This document shows, in pieces, positions 8,767-17,284 of a stretch of 64,000 nucleotides of DNA. The notes under the pieces are model-generated. The model did no database searches. It was given only the letters and a program-made list of their open reading frames with translations, and was not told the origin of the DNA. Positions within the stretch are counted from its first letter, which is position 1; every line of letters starts with the position of its first letter. This DNA is from an uncultured Collinsella sp. GTDB lineage: Bacteria > Actinomycetota > Coriobacteriia > Coriobacteriales > Coriobacteriaceae. The DNA lies in assembly GCA_949285915.1 (NCBI GenBank), contig CASDZW010000004.1:1-64000 (forward strand), given 5' to 3'. Made by a program: the position numbers and the translations under genes.

Positions 8767-9474
8767 GTGAATACTCAGCACACACCGCGCGTCCTTGTCG
8801 TTGACGACGAGCGCGCCATCACCGATCTGGTTGGAATCTACCTCAAGAACGAGGGATACGAGGTGACGCTCGCCTATAACGGGGCGGACGCCGCCCGCGC
8901 TATCCTCACGCAGGATTTCGACCTTGCCCTTCTCGACATCATGCTGCCCGACATCGACGGGTTCGAGCTGTTGCGCACCGTGCGCGCAAACCACACCTAT
9001 CCGGTCATCATGCTCACCGCGCGTGACGCCCAGTCCGACAAGATCGAGGGGCTCTCGCTGGGGGCAGATGACTACGTGGTCAAGCCGTTTAGGCCGCTGG
9101 AGCTTGTTGCCCGCGTCAAAGCGCAGCTCAGGCGTTATACAAGCTACGGTACGCGCGACCAGGCAGAAGAGGCGATCCTAAACGTCAACGGACTATCCAT
9201 CAACCGCGACGCCCGCCAGGTGACGGTGGACGGAAAGCCCGTGCGCACCACACCGCTCGAGTACGCGATTCTGCTGTATCTGGTGGAGCACCGCGGCAAG
9301 GTCGTTCCCGTGGAGGAGCTCTTTGCCGCAGTGTGGAAAGAGCAGTTCATGGCGGGGTCCAACAACACCGTCATGGTGCACATCCGCCACCTGCGCGAGA
9401 AGATCGGTGACGACGCGGCCAATCCGCGTTTCATTCGCAACATCTGGGGCGTCGGGTATACCATCGACGCATAG
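8767..9474 (+). CDS. VanR-like OmpR-family response regulator
   Basis: A 235-aa regulator with receiver and winged-helix domains. Asp57 in LLDIMLPDIDG is the phosphoacceptor, D13/D14 bind the metal, and K106 in VVKPF is conserved. The DNA-binding half includes TPLEYAILLYLVEH and ends NIWGVGYTID. The GTG at 8767 is chosen because GGAAGGA ends 6 bp upstream; an ATG at 8710 gives an unlikely N-terminal extension. It is followed after 41 bp by its kinase. The whole resembles VanRS-type pairs, but no van resistance genes lie nearby, so the signal is unknown. Confidence 0.92.
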   Translation: MNTQHTPRVLVVDDERAITDLVGIYLKNEGYEVTLAYNGADAARAILTQDFDLALLDIMLPDIDGFELLRTVRANHTYPVIMLTARDAQSDKIEGLSLGADDYVVKPFRPLELVARVKAQLRRYTSYGTRDQAEEAILNVNGLSINRDARQVTVDGKPVRTTPLEYAILLYLVEHRGKVVPVEELFAAVWKEQFMAGSNNTVMVHIRHLREKIGDDAANPRFIRNIWGVGYTIDA

Positions 9475-9515
9475 GCGAGCGACGCGACGCTTGGCGCGAG
9501 ACGGGGGTGCGGCGC

Positions 9516-11081
9516 ATGGCGAACAAGATCTGGGCGGGCCGACGTGAGGCCCACGCGCCGGTGAATCCGGTTACGGGCGAGCCACGGCGTGCAGACAGCG
9601 CCGCTGCGCACGAGTATACGCCGGCAGAAGCGCCCGCGCCAAGCGAGGCGTCCGCGCAACGTGTCACGGCGGACGGAGCGGCTCCGTTTTGGGATGACGA
9701 TACGCCTGCCCGCCTCTCATCAGCATCCCCTGCCGATGCGCAGGCTGTGGATGCGGCGCCGGTAAGCGGCGCTGCCTCGGAGTCATTTGTCGATCGTGCC
9801 GACGAGGAGCTCACCCCCAAGACCCTGCTCGAGCACCTGAGCGCGCTCATGGGTAACCGAGCGTTTTCCATCTGCATGCTCTTTGTGGTGCTGCTTGTGG
9901 TGGTCGGCCCCGATCAGCTGCTGCTTTTTGTGGTGCTGCTGTTTTTGGGCTACCTGCTTATTGATCGCTTCCCGCCGGTGCGCCGCTGCGTCATCATGGG
10001 CGGAGCGGCCTGGCTCGCCACGCTTCTGGTGGGCTTCATCGTTTCAGAGAGCGTGACCGCCCCCATCGTCTTTGGCCTCGACCACGTGTTCATGATTGGT
10101 GGCTTTTTGCTTGCCGTCGCCGTGTGCGGGGCGTATTTTGCCGGGCGCTCTATGTACCGCTACGGCTACGACCGTGGGCAGGAGGAGGCCGACCACGTTA
10201 TCTCTGCGCACATCGTGGACCGGCTGATCGAGCATCGCGACAACTGGGACGAGCTCGACGGGAGCTTCCTCGAGGTGGAGAGCGCGGTCAACCGCGTGCG
10301 CGAGCGCGAGCGCAAGGCGGAACAGGCGCTGCGTGACGATGCCGCCCGCAAAGACGACCTCGTCACCTACCTCGCCCACGACCTCAAGACGCCGCTTGCA
10401 AGCGTGGTGGGCTATCTTTCGCTGCTGGAGGAAGCGCCCGATCTGCCGCTTGAGCAGCGGGCTCATTTCTGCGGTATTGCGCTCGAGAAGGCGCGGCGCC
10501 TCGATGCCCTTATCGAGGAGTTCTTCGATATCACGCGCTTCGACTTTCACGATATGGTGCTCACACGCAGCTACGTGGACCTCTCGCTTTTGCTCGCGCA
10601 GGTGGTGGACGAGTTCTACCCAACGCTTTCCGCCCAAAACAAGGGCGCCGAGGTCGATGTGCCGGAGGGGCTCTCGGTGCTGGTCGATGCGGACAAGATG
10701 GCGCGCGTGTTCAACAACGTCATGAAAAACGCCATCGCCTACAGCTACGAGGGCTCGACGATTCGCGTGAGTGCCCGTCGTTTGGGTGCGCCTGCGGTTG
10801 CGCCCTTTGCCTCTCAGCCGTCGGGTGACGTCGCCGCAGGTGCGCATGCTGAGGGGCCGGTTGAGATTCGCTTCGAGAACCAGGGCGACCCCATTCCCGC
10901 CCCCAAGCTCAAGGTGATCTTCGAGAAGTTCTATCGTCTCGATGCCGCGCGTGCAACCAACCACGGCGGGGCTGGCTTGGGGCTTGCCATCGCCAAGGAG
11001 ATCGTGACGGCGCACGGCGGGACCATCTCCTGCGAATCGTCACCCGAGCATACCGTGTTCATCATCGTTCTACCGGCATAG
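9516..11081 (+). CDS. VanS-like sensor histidine kinase with long disordered N-terminus
   Basis: A 521-aa kinase. The first 100 or so residues are Ala/Pro/Glu-rich and look disordered, which is unusual for VanS-type kinases. Four membrane helices follow (about 118-134, 136-152, 158-178 and 190-210), then a coiled linker. The H-box LAHDLKTPL has His288, and an N-box (NNVMKNAIAYSYEG) and GGAGLGLAIAK complete the ATPase domain. An alternative GTG start lies three codons upstream at 9507. It pairs with the regulator immediately upstream. Function beyond signal transduction cannot be read from sequence. Confidence 0.9.
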   Translation: MANKIWAGRREAHAPVNPVTGEPRRADSAAAHEYTPAEAPAPSEASAQRVTADGAAPFWDDDTPARLSSASPADAQAVDAAPVSGAASESFVDRADEELTPKTLLEHLSALMGNRAFSICMLFVVLLVVVGPDQLLLFVVLLFLGYLLIDRFPPVRRCVIMGGAAWLATLLVGFIVSESVTAPIVFGLDHVFMIGGFLLAVAVCGAYFAGRSMYRYGYDRGQEEADHVISAHIVDRLIEHRDNWDELDGSFLEVESAVNRVRERERKAEQALRDDAARKDDLVTYLAHDLKTPLASVVGYLSLLEEAPDLPLEQRAHFCGIALEKARRLDALIEEFFDITRFDFHDMVLTRSYVDLSLLLAQVVDEFYPTLSAQNKGAEVDVPEGLSVLVDADKMARVFNNVMKNAIAYSYEGSTIRVSARRLGAPAVAPFASQPSGDVAAGAHAEGPVEIRFENQGDPIPAPKLKVIFEKFYRLDAARATNHGGAGLGLAIAKEIVTAHGGTISCESSPEHTVFIIVLPA

Positions 11082-11156
11082 CGCGCTGCATCTGCCCACG
11101 CGCGTTTGGGTACAAGCGGTTACAAGTGCACGGTGTTTGTCGAAAGGTCTCAGTCG

Positions 11157-12314
11157 GTGGCGAATGTCTTTGAATATCTCGGCTACGAGCTCGCTTCATT
11201 TGACGAACGGCCGGTAAATGCCATCGATGCTGCCATATTCTCGCAGGCCGCCATGATCGACGGAGCGGGTATCGTGCCCCCTGTCCCGCGTACGCCTGCC
11301 GCGCTCTCGCGGCTGCGCACGCTGGTGGCGCCCGCCGCGCTGCGAGTCGCGCGATTTGAGGACCTGGCGCGTGCCGAGCGCTTCGACACGATGTTCACGG
11401 GGTTTGTGCCCGAGGACCTCAAGAAACTCCTCTTTGCCCTCATTGCGAGTCCGCGCTTCCGCGACTTGCGGCTCATAGGCTACAAGGCGACTTTTGACGA
11501 GACAACGCACACGCAGTTCTCTGCGACGACGTATCTGTGGCGCGACAGCCTGGCGTTTGTTGCCTTCCGCGGGACCGACACCTCCTTCTGCGGCTGGCGT
11601 GAGAACTTCGACATGACCTACAAGCCCGTGGTGCGCGCACAGCGCCTTGCGCGCTCCTATCTGGAGGCCATGGCGGCGCACCTGCCGTGCCCCCTTGTGG
11701 TGTGCGGCCATTCCAAGGGCGGTAACCTTGCGCTTTTTGCCGCGCTTACCGCCGCGCCTAAGGTGCAGTCCCGCATCGAGCATGTGTGGGCGCTGGATGC
11801 GCCGGGGTTCAAAGCGGGGGCGTTTGACGAGGGCGCCTACCGCCCGCTTGAGGGGCGCATTACGCGAATCGTGCCGCAGGATTCCATCGTGGGGATGCTG
11901 CTCGAGCACCATGGGGGCGAGCGCTGCGTGGAGAGCTTTGCTGCGGGACTCGATGAGCATTCTGTCTTTTCGTGGGAGACCTATGGCGAGGACTTTGTGG
12001 CGCGTGAGCGGGTGAACGATGCCTCGCAGGCGCTCCGCGCGGTGGCTGCCGAGTGGCTCGCGAGCATGGACGACGCCCGTAAGGAGCAGGTGGTGGAGGC
12101 GATATTTGCCGCCATTGCCGTGAGTGGAGCCAAGAGCGCGGTGGAGATCTTTGCGGGCGGACCGGAACTCGGCCGTGCGGCGGCGCGTGCCCTGCGCGAG
12201 CTCGACCCCGACGAGCGGGATCTGCTCACGCAGGAGTTTGGCAACCTCGCCGGTATCGTGGCGCGCCGTGTTGGGCAGGATGTGGCGAGCGCGCTCTTCG
12301 ACTGGATGGGTTAG
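11157..12314 (+). CDS. DUF2974 alpha/beta-hydrolase (Mbeg1-like)
   Basis: A 385-aa lipase-like hydrolase of the DUF2974 group. The start MANVFEYLGYELASFDE is characteristic of the family, which is why the GTG at 11157 (behind AAAGG) is preferred to upstream starts. The substrate loop AFRGTD is around residues 136-141 and the nucleophile motif CGHSKGGN around 183-190 (Ser186). It is cytoplasmic, with no signal peptide. Its stop codon overlaps that of the convergent ABC-F gene. The substrate is not established for this family; a triacylglycerol or other ester is a guess from the fold. Confidence 0.85.
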   Translation: MANVFEYLGYELASFDERPVNAIDAAIFSQAAMIDGAGIVPPVPRTPAALSRLRTLVAPAALRVARFEDLARAERFDTMFTGFVPEDLKKLLFALIASPRFRDLRLIGYKATFDETTHTQFSATTYLWRDSLAFVAFRGTDTSFCGWRENFDMTYKPVVRAQRLARSYLEAMAAHLPCPLVVCGHSKGGNLALFAALTAAPKVQSRIEHVWALDAPGFKAGAFDEGAYRPLEGRITRIVPQDSIVGMLLEHHGGERCVESFAAGLDEHSVFSWETYGEDFVARERVNDASQALRAVAAEWLASMDDARKEQVVEAIFAAIAVSGAKSAVEIFAGGPELGRAAARALRELDPDERDLLTQEFGNLAGIVARRVGQDVASALFDWMG

Positions 12315-13789
12315 CGGCCCTCGCGCACCCGGCCCTCGCGTACTTCCCACGTGCGCGCGGTGCAAGCGGTAAGAAACGCCCGGTCATGGCTTACCAGCAA
12401 AAGTGCGCCGGGGTAGGCGGCGAGCGCGCGCTCGAGCGCCTCGGTTGAGTGCAAGTCAAGGTGGTTGGTCGGCTCGTCCATGATGATGAGGACGGGGTGG
12501 TCGAGCATTCCTACGGCGAGCATGAGTTTGCGCAGCTCGCCGGGGCTCGTGCGCGCGCCCGTGAGGATGCGGTCGGGGTCTGAGTTGAGCTGCGCCACGG
12601 TCGAGAGCACCTGTCCGCGCGCGGCGGGGGAGAGTGCCCGGATGCCCTTGAGCACGCGCTCGCGCTCTGCGGGCGTGGGCTCTTGCGGAATATCGAGCAC
12701 TGTGAGGTCCGGCGCGAGGAGCGTGCGGATGTGCGAAAGAAGCGTCGACTTGCCGGCACCGTTGGGCCCCACGATGGCAATATGGTCGTTGTTTCCTACA
12801 AAGAGCTCAGGGACCTCGAGCGTGCCCGGGCCGCAGGGGATGTCCGCCGGCGCGATGTGCACGAGGGTCTTGCGCGGGCATGGGTGGGCGTCCAGCCAGA
12901 GGTCGCCGTCGTAGCGCTTGGCCACGTACGCTGCGGAAACCCGTTTTTGCGCGGCTTCCATACGCGCCCCCATCTGGGCGGAGAGGCGTCCGCGGGCGCC
13001 GTCTTGTCCGGTGTAGACGGCAAGGTCGATTTTAGCCTTAGCCGACTTGTCCTTCGGGTCGATCTTGCGCTTGCTGCGCCGTGCATCCGCGCGGGCCGCC
13101 TCATGCTCGCGGCGGTCACGCTCCTGCGCCAGGCGGGCAAGCTCGTCTTTGGCGCTCTTGCGTTCTCGGGTGAGGCTTTCGCGCTCGAGCGCTGCCTGTG
13201 CGTGCGCCGCCGTGTAGCCGCCCGGCCTCACGACGATGCCGCCGTTCTCAAACGAGACACAGCGCTCGGCGAGCGCATCCAGAAGGGCGCGATCGTGGCT
13301 CACCAAGATGCCGATGCCCCTAAAACGCGCGAGCGCCCGGGTAAGCTCGTCGCGGGCGTCGCCATCGAGATGGTTGGTCGGTTCGTCTGCCACCAGTACG
13401 TCGGGCCGGCGCCAAAGCGCCACGGCGATCTGGATCTTTTTACGCTCGCCGCAGGATAGCTCGGCAAAACGCCAGGGCATATCGTCTTCGATCCTAAAGA
13501 TTTCGCGTAGCTCGCGAGCCTCGCGGCTATAGTCGGCGGCAAAATCGAAGAGCCCGTCTGGCTCGTCATCGACCTCCTGCGCGCAGAGTACCGAGACAAG
13601 CCCCGCGGTCACGCTTCCGTGCTCGGGCACAATCTCGCCCGTGGCAATGCGCGCGAGCGTTGTCTTGCCGCAGCCGTTGTCGCCCAATAGCCCCGTCCAG
13701 CCGCGGGGGAAAGTGACCGATACGTCTTGCAAGAGGGGGGCGGGGGCAGCAGGATAAGTGTAGGTGATATGGGAAAGCACGAGTTGCAT
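12311..13789 (-). CDS. ABC-F family ATPase (ribosome-associated or antibiotic resistance type)
   Basis: A 492-aa duplicated ABC protein without membrane segments. The first Walker A, GDNGCGKTT, is at 36-44, with SCGERKKIQIA and VLVADEPTNHLDG following. The second half has GPNGAGKST, SPGELRKLMLAVG and IIMDEPTNHLDLH. A charged linker joins the halves, as in translational ABC-F factors (EttA, Lsa and Msr classes). The ATG at 13789 is 6 bp from AGGAG; the ATG at 13795 abuts it and is too close. The DEPTNHLD motif in both halves marks the class. Housekeeping versus resistance cannot be decided by eye. Confidence 0.88.
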   Translation of the reverse strand: MQLVLSHITYTYPAAPAPLLQDVSVTFPRGWTGLLGDNGCGKTTLARIATGEIVPEHGSVTAGLVSVLCAQEVDDEPDGLFDFAADYSREARELREIFRIEDDMPWRFAELSCGERKKIQIAVALWRRPDVLVADEPTNHLDGDARDELTRALARFRGIGILVSHDRALLDALAERCVSFENGGIVVRPGGYTAAHAQAALERESLTRERKSAKDELARLAQERDRREHEAARADARRSKRKIDPKDKSAKAKIDLAVYTGQDGARGRLSAQMGARMEAAQKRVSAAYVAKRYDGDLWLDAHPCPRKTLVHIAPADIPCGPGTLEVPELFVGNNDHIAIVGPNGAGKSTLLSHIRTLLAPDLTVLDIPQEPTPAERERVLKGIRALSPAARGQVLSTVAQLNSDPDRILTGARTSPGELRKLMLAVGMLDHPVLIIMDEPTNHLDLHSTEALERALAAYPGALLLVSHDRAFLTACTARTWEVREGRVREGR

Positions 13790-13859
13790 GGGCATCTCCT
13801 AACGTGGGCGCCGAGCGCCAAGGGGCGCGTCGAGCGCTTGGGGAACAGGTGAGAGATGT

Positions 13860-13913
13860 CTAGCGGATACGCAACCTCGTGAACCAATCTGTCGCAGGGG
13901 CCGTGCGTCGCAT
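13860..13913 (-). CDS. Possible 17-codon leader peptide upstream of the ABC-F gene
   Basis: A short reading frame, ATG at 13913 to TAG at 13860, encodes [17 protein letters not shown]. It lies in the leader between a TATACT-like -10 (13932-13937, minus strand) and the ABC-F start. GC-rich stretches that could pair lie between its stop and the ABC-F start. Antibiotic-resistance ABC-F genes are often controlled by ribosome stalling on such leaders. There is no clear ribosome binding site, so this is tentative. Confidence 0.25.
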   Translation of the reverse strand: MRRTAPATDWFTRLRIR

Positions 13914-13953
13914 GCACGGCAAATCTGCTTCAGTATAGCGCAGGATGGTGTGC

Positions 13954-13992
13954 CTTACACTTCCCTAACATGTCTCTTTCAGCTGCCTGAAC
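13954..13992 (+). promoter_or_regulatory. PHO-box-like array upstream of pstB
   Basis: Four hexamers begin at 13954, 13965, 13976 and 13987: CTTACA, CTAACA, CTTTCA and CTGAAC. Spacing is exactly 11 bp, and the first three resemble the TTAACA-type repeats bound by PhoP of Gram-positive bacteria. The array ends about 78 bp before the pstB start and could be followed by a TACCAT -10 at 14002. It fits control by the PhoP-like regulator encoded two genes downstream. Confidence 0.55.
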
Positions 13993-14069
13993 TCGGACGC
14001 GTACCATCAAGCGAGCTATCACGCTTGATATGGGCGCCTTGGGCGCGCATAACGTTTGGAGGTACTCAG

Positions 14070-14924
14070 GTGGATACTGCTGAGCAGAGCTGGGCGGCAG
14101 AGGTCGAGGCGGCGGCAGCGCGCGAGCGGGGCGAAGTCGTACCCCCGGCAACCGGCGATGCCAAGCCGGAGCATCCGGTACGTCTGTCGGTGCAAAACCT
14201 CGACCTGTTCTACGGCGACTTCCACGCGCTCAAGAACGTCTCCATCGACATCCGCGACCGCGAGGTTACCTCGTTCATCGGCCCCTCCGGCTGCGGCAAG
14301 TCGACGCTTCTGCGCACGCTGAACCGCATGAACGACCTCGTTAAGGGGTGCCGCATCGAGGGTACGATTGAGCTCGACGGCGAGGATATCTATCAGGACT
14401 ACAACGTCACCCGCCTGCGCCAGCGCGTGGGCATGGTGTTCCAGCGCCCCAACCCCTTCCCCATGAGCATCTTTGACAACGTTGCTTACGGTCCGCGCGG
14501 GATGGGCATCAAGAGCAAAAGCGAGCTCGAGGGCATTGTTGAGGAGTCGCTGCGCCGCGCTGCCTTATGGGATGAGGTAAAAGATAAGCTCAAGAGCTCC
14601 GGCATGGGTCTTTCGGGCGGTCAGCAGCAGCGCCTGTGCATTGCGCGCGCCATCGCCGTGCACCCCGAGGTTCTCCTCATGGACGAGCCCACCTCTGCGC
14701 TTGATCCCATTTCCACGCAGATGGTCGAGCAGCTCGCGCTTGAGCTCAAGGAGCACTACACGCTCGTTGTCGTCACTCACAACATGCAGCAGGCTTCGCG
14801 CATCTCCGACTCGGTCGCCTTCTTCCTGCTGGGCGAGCTTGTGGAGCACGCGCCCACCGAGCAGCTCTTTGCCACGCCGCAAGACCAGCGCACGGCAGAC
14901 TACCTGACGGGCCGATTCGGGTAA
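14070..14924 (+). CDS. pstB: Phosphate ABC transporter ATP-binding protein PstB
   Basis: A 284-aa PstB. Walker [10 protein letters not shown] is at residues 71-79, followed by [10 protein letters not shown], the PstB-specific [34 protein letters not shown] and [13 protein letters not shown]. The GTG at 14070 follows GGAGGT by 6 bp. It energises phosphate uptake with PstSCA. None of pstS, pstC, pstA or phoU is in the window; the upstream neighbour is the unrelated ABC-F gene on the other strand, so this copy is separated from its permease genes. It is followed by a regulator/kinase pair, probably PhoP/PhoR, in the same direction. Confidence 0.95.
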   Translation: MDTAEQSWAAEVEAAAARERGEVVPPATGDAKPEHPVRLSVQNLDLFYGDFHALKNVSIDIRDREVTSFIGPSGCGKSTLLRTLNRMNDLVKGCRIEGTIELDGEDIYQDYNVTRLRQRVGMVFQRPNPFPMSIFDNVAYGPRGMGIKSKSELEGIVEESLRRAALWDEVKDKLKSSGMGLSGGQQQRLCIARAIAVHPEVLLMDEPTSALDPISTQMVEQLALELKEHYTLVVVTHNMQQASRISDSVAFFLLGELVEHAPTEQLFATPQDQRTADYLTGRFG

Positions 14925-14975
14925 GATGGGAGCATGCCGGCTTTGGCGCTCGGCAGACGAGAAGAGGATGGCACG

Positions 14976-15656
14976 ATGATCTATTACGTCGAGGATGACG
15001 ACAACATTCGCGGTCTTACGCTCTACGCGCTGCACCAGCAGGGTATAGAGGCCGAGGGCTTCGCTTCTGACAGCGAGTTCAAAGCCGCGGTTGCCCGTCG
15101 TGTTCCCGACGCCGTGCTGCTCGACATCATGCTTCCCGATACCGACGGCTTAGAGATTCTGCGCCGCCTGCGCGCCGACCAAGAGACCGCTACGGTTCCC
15201 ATCATGATGCTCACCGCCAAGGATACCGAGCTCGACAAGGTGGTTGCGCTCGACGGCGGTGCGGACGACTACCTCACCAAGCCCTTCTCTCTCATGGAGC
15301 TCACGAGTCGTTGTCGCGCGCTTCTTCGCCGTGGCGGGATGACCAAGAAGGTGTCCGACGTGCTCTCCTCGGGCGGCATCGTGCTTTCGCCCAGCCATCG
15401 CGAGGTGAAGGTCGACGGCGAGGAGATCAAGCTGACGCTGCGTGAGTTTGACCTGCTCGAGTACCTCATGCGCAAGCCCGGCGTGGTCTTTAGCCGTGAG
15501 GCTCTGCTGCAGAGCGTGTGGGGCTGGGACTTTGACGGTGGTTCGCGCACGGTCGATGTCCACGTGCAGACGCTCCGCCAAAAGCTCGGCGATCATGCCG
15601 GCTGCATCGAGACGGTCCGCGGCGTGGGGTATCGCTTTGCCGACCGCGCCGAGTAG
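14976..15656 (+). CDS. PhoP/PhoB-like response regulator
   Basis: A 226-aa OmpR-family regulator, with Asp50 in LLDIMLPDTDG as phosphoacceptor, ADDYLTKPF as the conserved Lys region, and a winged helix ending GCIETVRGVGYRF. The ATG at 14976 follows GAGGATGG; the receiver begins MIYYVEDDDNIR without slack. It sits 51 bp after pstB and 24 bp before its kinase, so phosphate-starvation control is the likely role. The four-repeat array upstream of pstB is its probable target. Confidence 0.88.
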   Translation: MIYYVEDDDNIRGLTLYALHQQGIEAEGFASDSEFKAAVARRVPDAVLLDIMLPDTDGLEILRRLRADQETATVPIMMLTAKDTELDKVVALDGGADDYLTKPFSLMELTSRCRALLRRGGMTKKVSDVLSSGGIVLSPSHREVKVDGEEIKLTLREFDLLEYLMRKPGVVFSREALLQSVWGWDFDGGSRTVDVHVQTLRQKLGDHAGCIETVRGVGYRFADRAE

Positions 15657-15680
15657 CGCCGCGCGCCAGGCGGTCTGCCC

Positions 15681-17105
15681 ATGAGCCCCTTTGGATCTAA
15701 GCGCACCCTTTCCAGACGCGTTTTTGGGACGGTCTTTGTCGTCGCGTTTGCGGCGATTGCGGTCTTCACTGTGGTGGGTTCGGCGTTTTTGCAGAACAAC
15801 CTCGCCCAGGTCACACGTAGCGAGCTGCATGACGAGGCGGAGATTGTTGCTGCGGCGCTCGATAGCACCGTGAACGACATTGCGGTGCTCGAGCGGGTGG
15901 ATATCGACAACACGCGTCTCACCCTCATTGCGGAGGATGGCACCGTCATCTACGACAATCAGGAGCCGGCGAGCCAGATGGAAAACCATGGGCAACGCCC
16001 CGAGGTTATCGCCGCGCGCGAGACGGGCCACGGTTCCGACGAGCGCGACTCCTCCACGCTCGGCGAGGTCATGCTCTACGAGGCGGTGCTGCTCGGTAAC
16101 GGCCAGGTGGTGCGTATCGCGCAGGCCCAAGCGGGTGTGCTTTCCATTTTGCTGTCGTTTGTAGGACCTTTGCTCATCATCGCCGCCGTGGTGATCGTGG
16201 TATCGTTCTTTGCGGCGCGCCGTGAGTCGCGTGCCATCATTGCGCCTCTGCTCGACGTCGACCTCGACCATCCCAAGCGCAACATGGAGGCCGCCTACGC
16301 GGAGATGGTCCCCATGCTCGAGCGGATTGAGAGCCAGCGCCAGGAGCTCAAGCAGCAGATGCGCGTGCTTGCCGATAACGACCGTATGCGTCGCGAGTTC
16401 ACGGCCAACATCACGCACGAGCTCAAGACCCCGCTTACGACCATCTCCGGCTATGCGGAGCTTATCTCGTCTGACATGGTGGTTGACGAGGCAGACATCA
16501 AGGACTTTGGCAGCCGCATCTACCGCGAGGCGGGCCGTCTGACGTCGCTTGTGAACGACATCCTCACCCTGTCGAATCTGGATGAGGCGGAGCGTTCCGA
16601 ATCAAATGACGCGGCAAGCGTGCTTGGCTCCACCGAGCCCGTCGACCTGCCGCGTATGCTCGAAACGGTACAGCAGCGCCTCGAGCACGTTGCGCATAAA
16701 TCGGACGTTGCGGTCTTTTTGGACGCGCATCCCGCGATGGTGATCGGCGTCCCGCGCCTGCTCGACGAGCTTGCCTACAACCTGGCGTCGAACGCCATTC
16801 GCTACAACCGGCCTGGTGGCTCGGTGGTGCTCTCGTGCGGCATCGACGAGGGGCATCCCTTCATTCGCGTGGAGGACACCGGTATCGGTATCGCGCACGA
16901 CGAGCAGGCAAAGATCTTCGAGCGCTTCTACCGTGTGGACAAGAGCCGCTCCAAGGCGCGTGGCGGTACCGGCCTTGGTCTTGCTATCGTCAAGCACGCC
17001 GCCGCCTTCCACGGTGCGACCATCGACCTCGAGAGCGAGCCCGATTGCGGCACGCGCATCACGGTCACTTTCCCGGTGCAGGTCCTGCCCTCCGTAGCCG
17101 AGTAA
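15681..17105 (+). CDS. PhoR-like sensor histidine kinase
   Basis: A 474-aa kinase with TM1 at about residues 13-36, an extracytoplasmic domain of roughly 115 residues, and TM2 at about 155-178. The H-box NITHELKTPL has His246, and GGTGLGLAIVKHAAAFHG is near the C-terminus. TANITHELKTPLTTISGYAEL is typical of PhoR/ResE-type kinases. No clear HAMP domain separates TM2 from the histidine region. It is third in the pstB-regulator-kinase cluster. The role in phosphate sensing is inferred from that position. Confidence 0.88.
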   Translation: MSPFGSKRTLSRRVFGTVFVVAFAAIAVFTVVGSAFLQNNLAQVTRSELHDEAEIVAAALDSTVNDIAVLERVDIDNTRLTLIAEDGTVIYDNQEPASQMENHGQRPEVIAARETGHGSDERDSSTLGEVMLYEAVLLGNGQVVRIAQAQAGVLSILLSFVGPLLIIAAVVIVVSFFAARRESRAIIAPLLDVDLDHPKRNMEAAYAEMVPMLERIESQRQELKQQMRVLADNDRMRREFTANITHELKTPLTTISGYAELISSDMVVDEADIKDFGSRIYREAGRLTSLVNDILTLSNLDEAERSESNDAASVLGSTEPVDLPRMLETVQQRLEHVAHKSDVAVFLDAHPAMVIGVPRLLDELAYNLASNAIRYNRPGGSVVLSCGIDEGHPFIRVEDTGIGIAHDEQAKIFERFYRVDKSRSKARGGTGLGLAIVKHAAAFHGATIDLESEPDCGTRITVTFPVQVLPSVAE

Positions 17106-17151
17106 CTGTCAGCTACGGATGCTTCACTGCGATGATGCTGTGGTTAATAAT

Positions 17152-17170
17152 CTAAGTCTTAGAGACTAAG
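17152..17170. promoter_or_regulatory. Palindromic site in the htpG promoter region
   Basis: CTAAGTCTTAGAGACTAAG contains CTTAG-AGA-CTAAG (17158-17170), preceded by another CTAAG at 17152. It lies in the 179-bp gap before htpG, the only AT-rich part of the gap. It matches neither CIRCE (HrcA) nor HAIR (HspR). A heat- or stress-responsive repressor site is plausible, with a TACTAT -10 at 17193. Confidence 0.4.
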
Positions 17171-17284
17171 GTTTTATGAGTGAGAATATGGGTACTATGG
17201 TGTGCGTTAACGAGATGATGCGGTGAGGTGAGCGCTGCGTAGCAAAGGCGCCCTTGCCGGCACGTCAACGGGAAGGACGTTTTC

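Noticed and set aside
9480-9515. GTG at 9507 as start of the VanS-like kinase
   Set aside because: Equally possible, but ATG at 9516 is used because neither has a strong ribosome binding site and ATG is more common.
17106-17284. CIRCE or HAIR heat-shock operator ahead of htpG
   Set aside because: The palindrome CTTAG-AGA-CTAAG matches neither TTAGCACTC-N9-GAGTGCTAA nor CTTGAGT-N7-ACTCAAG.
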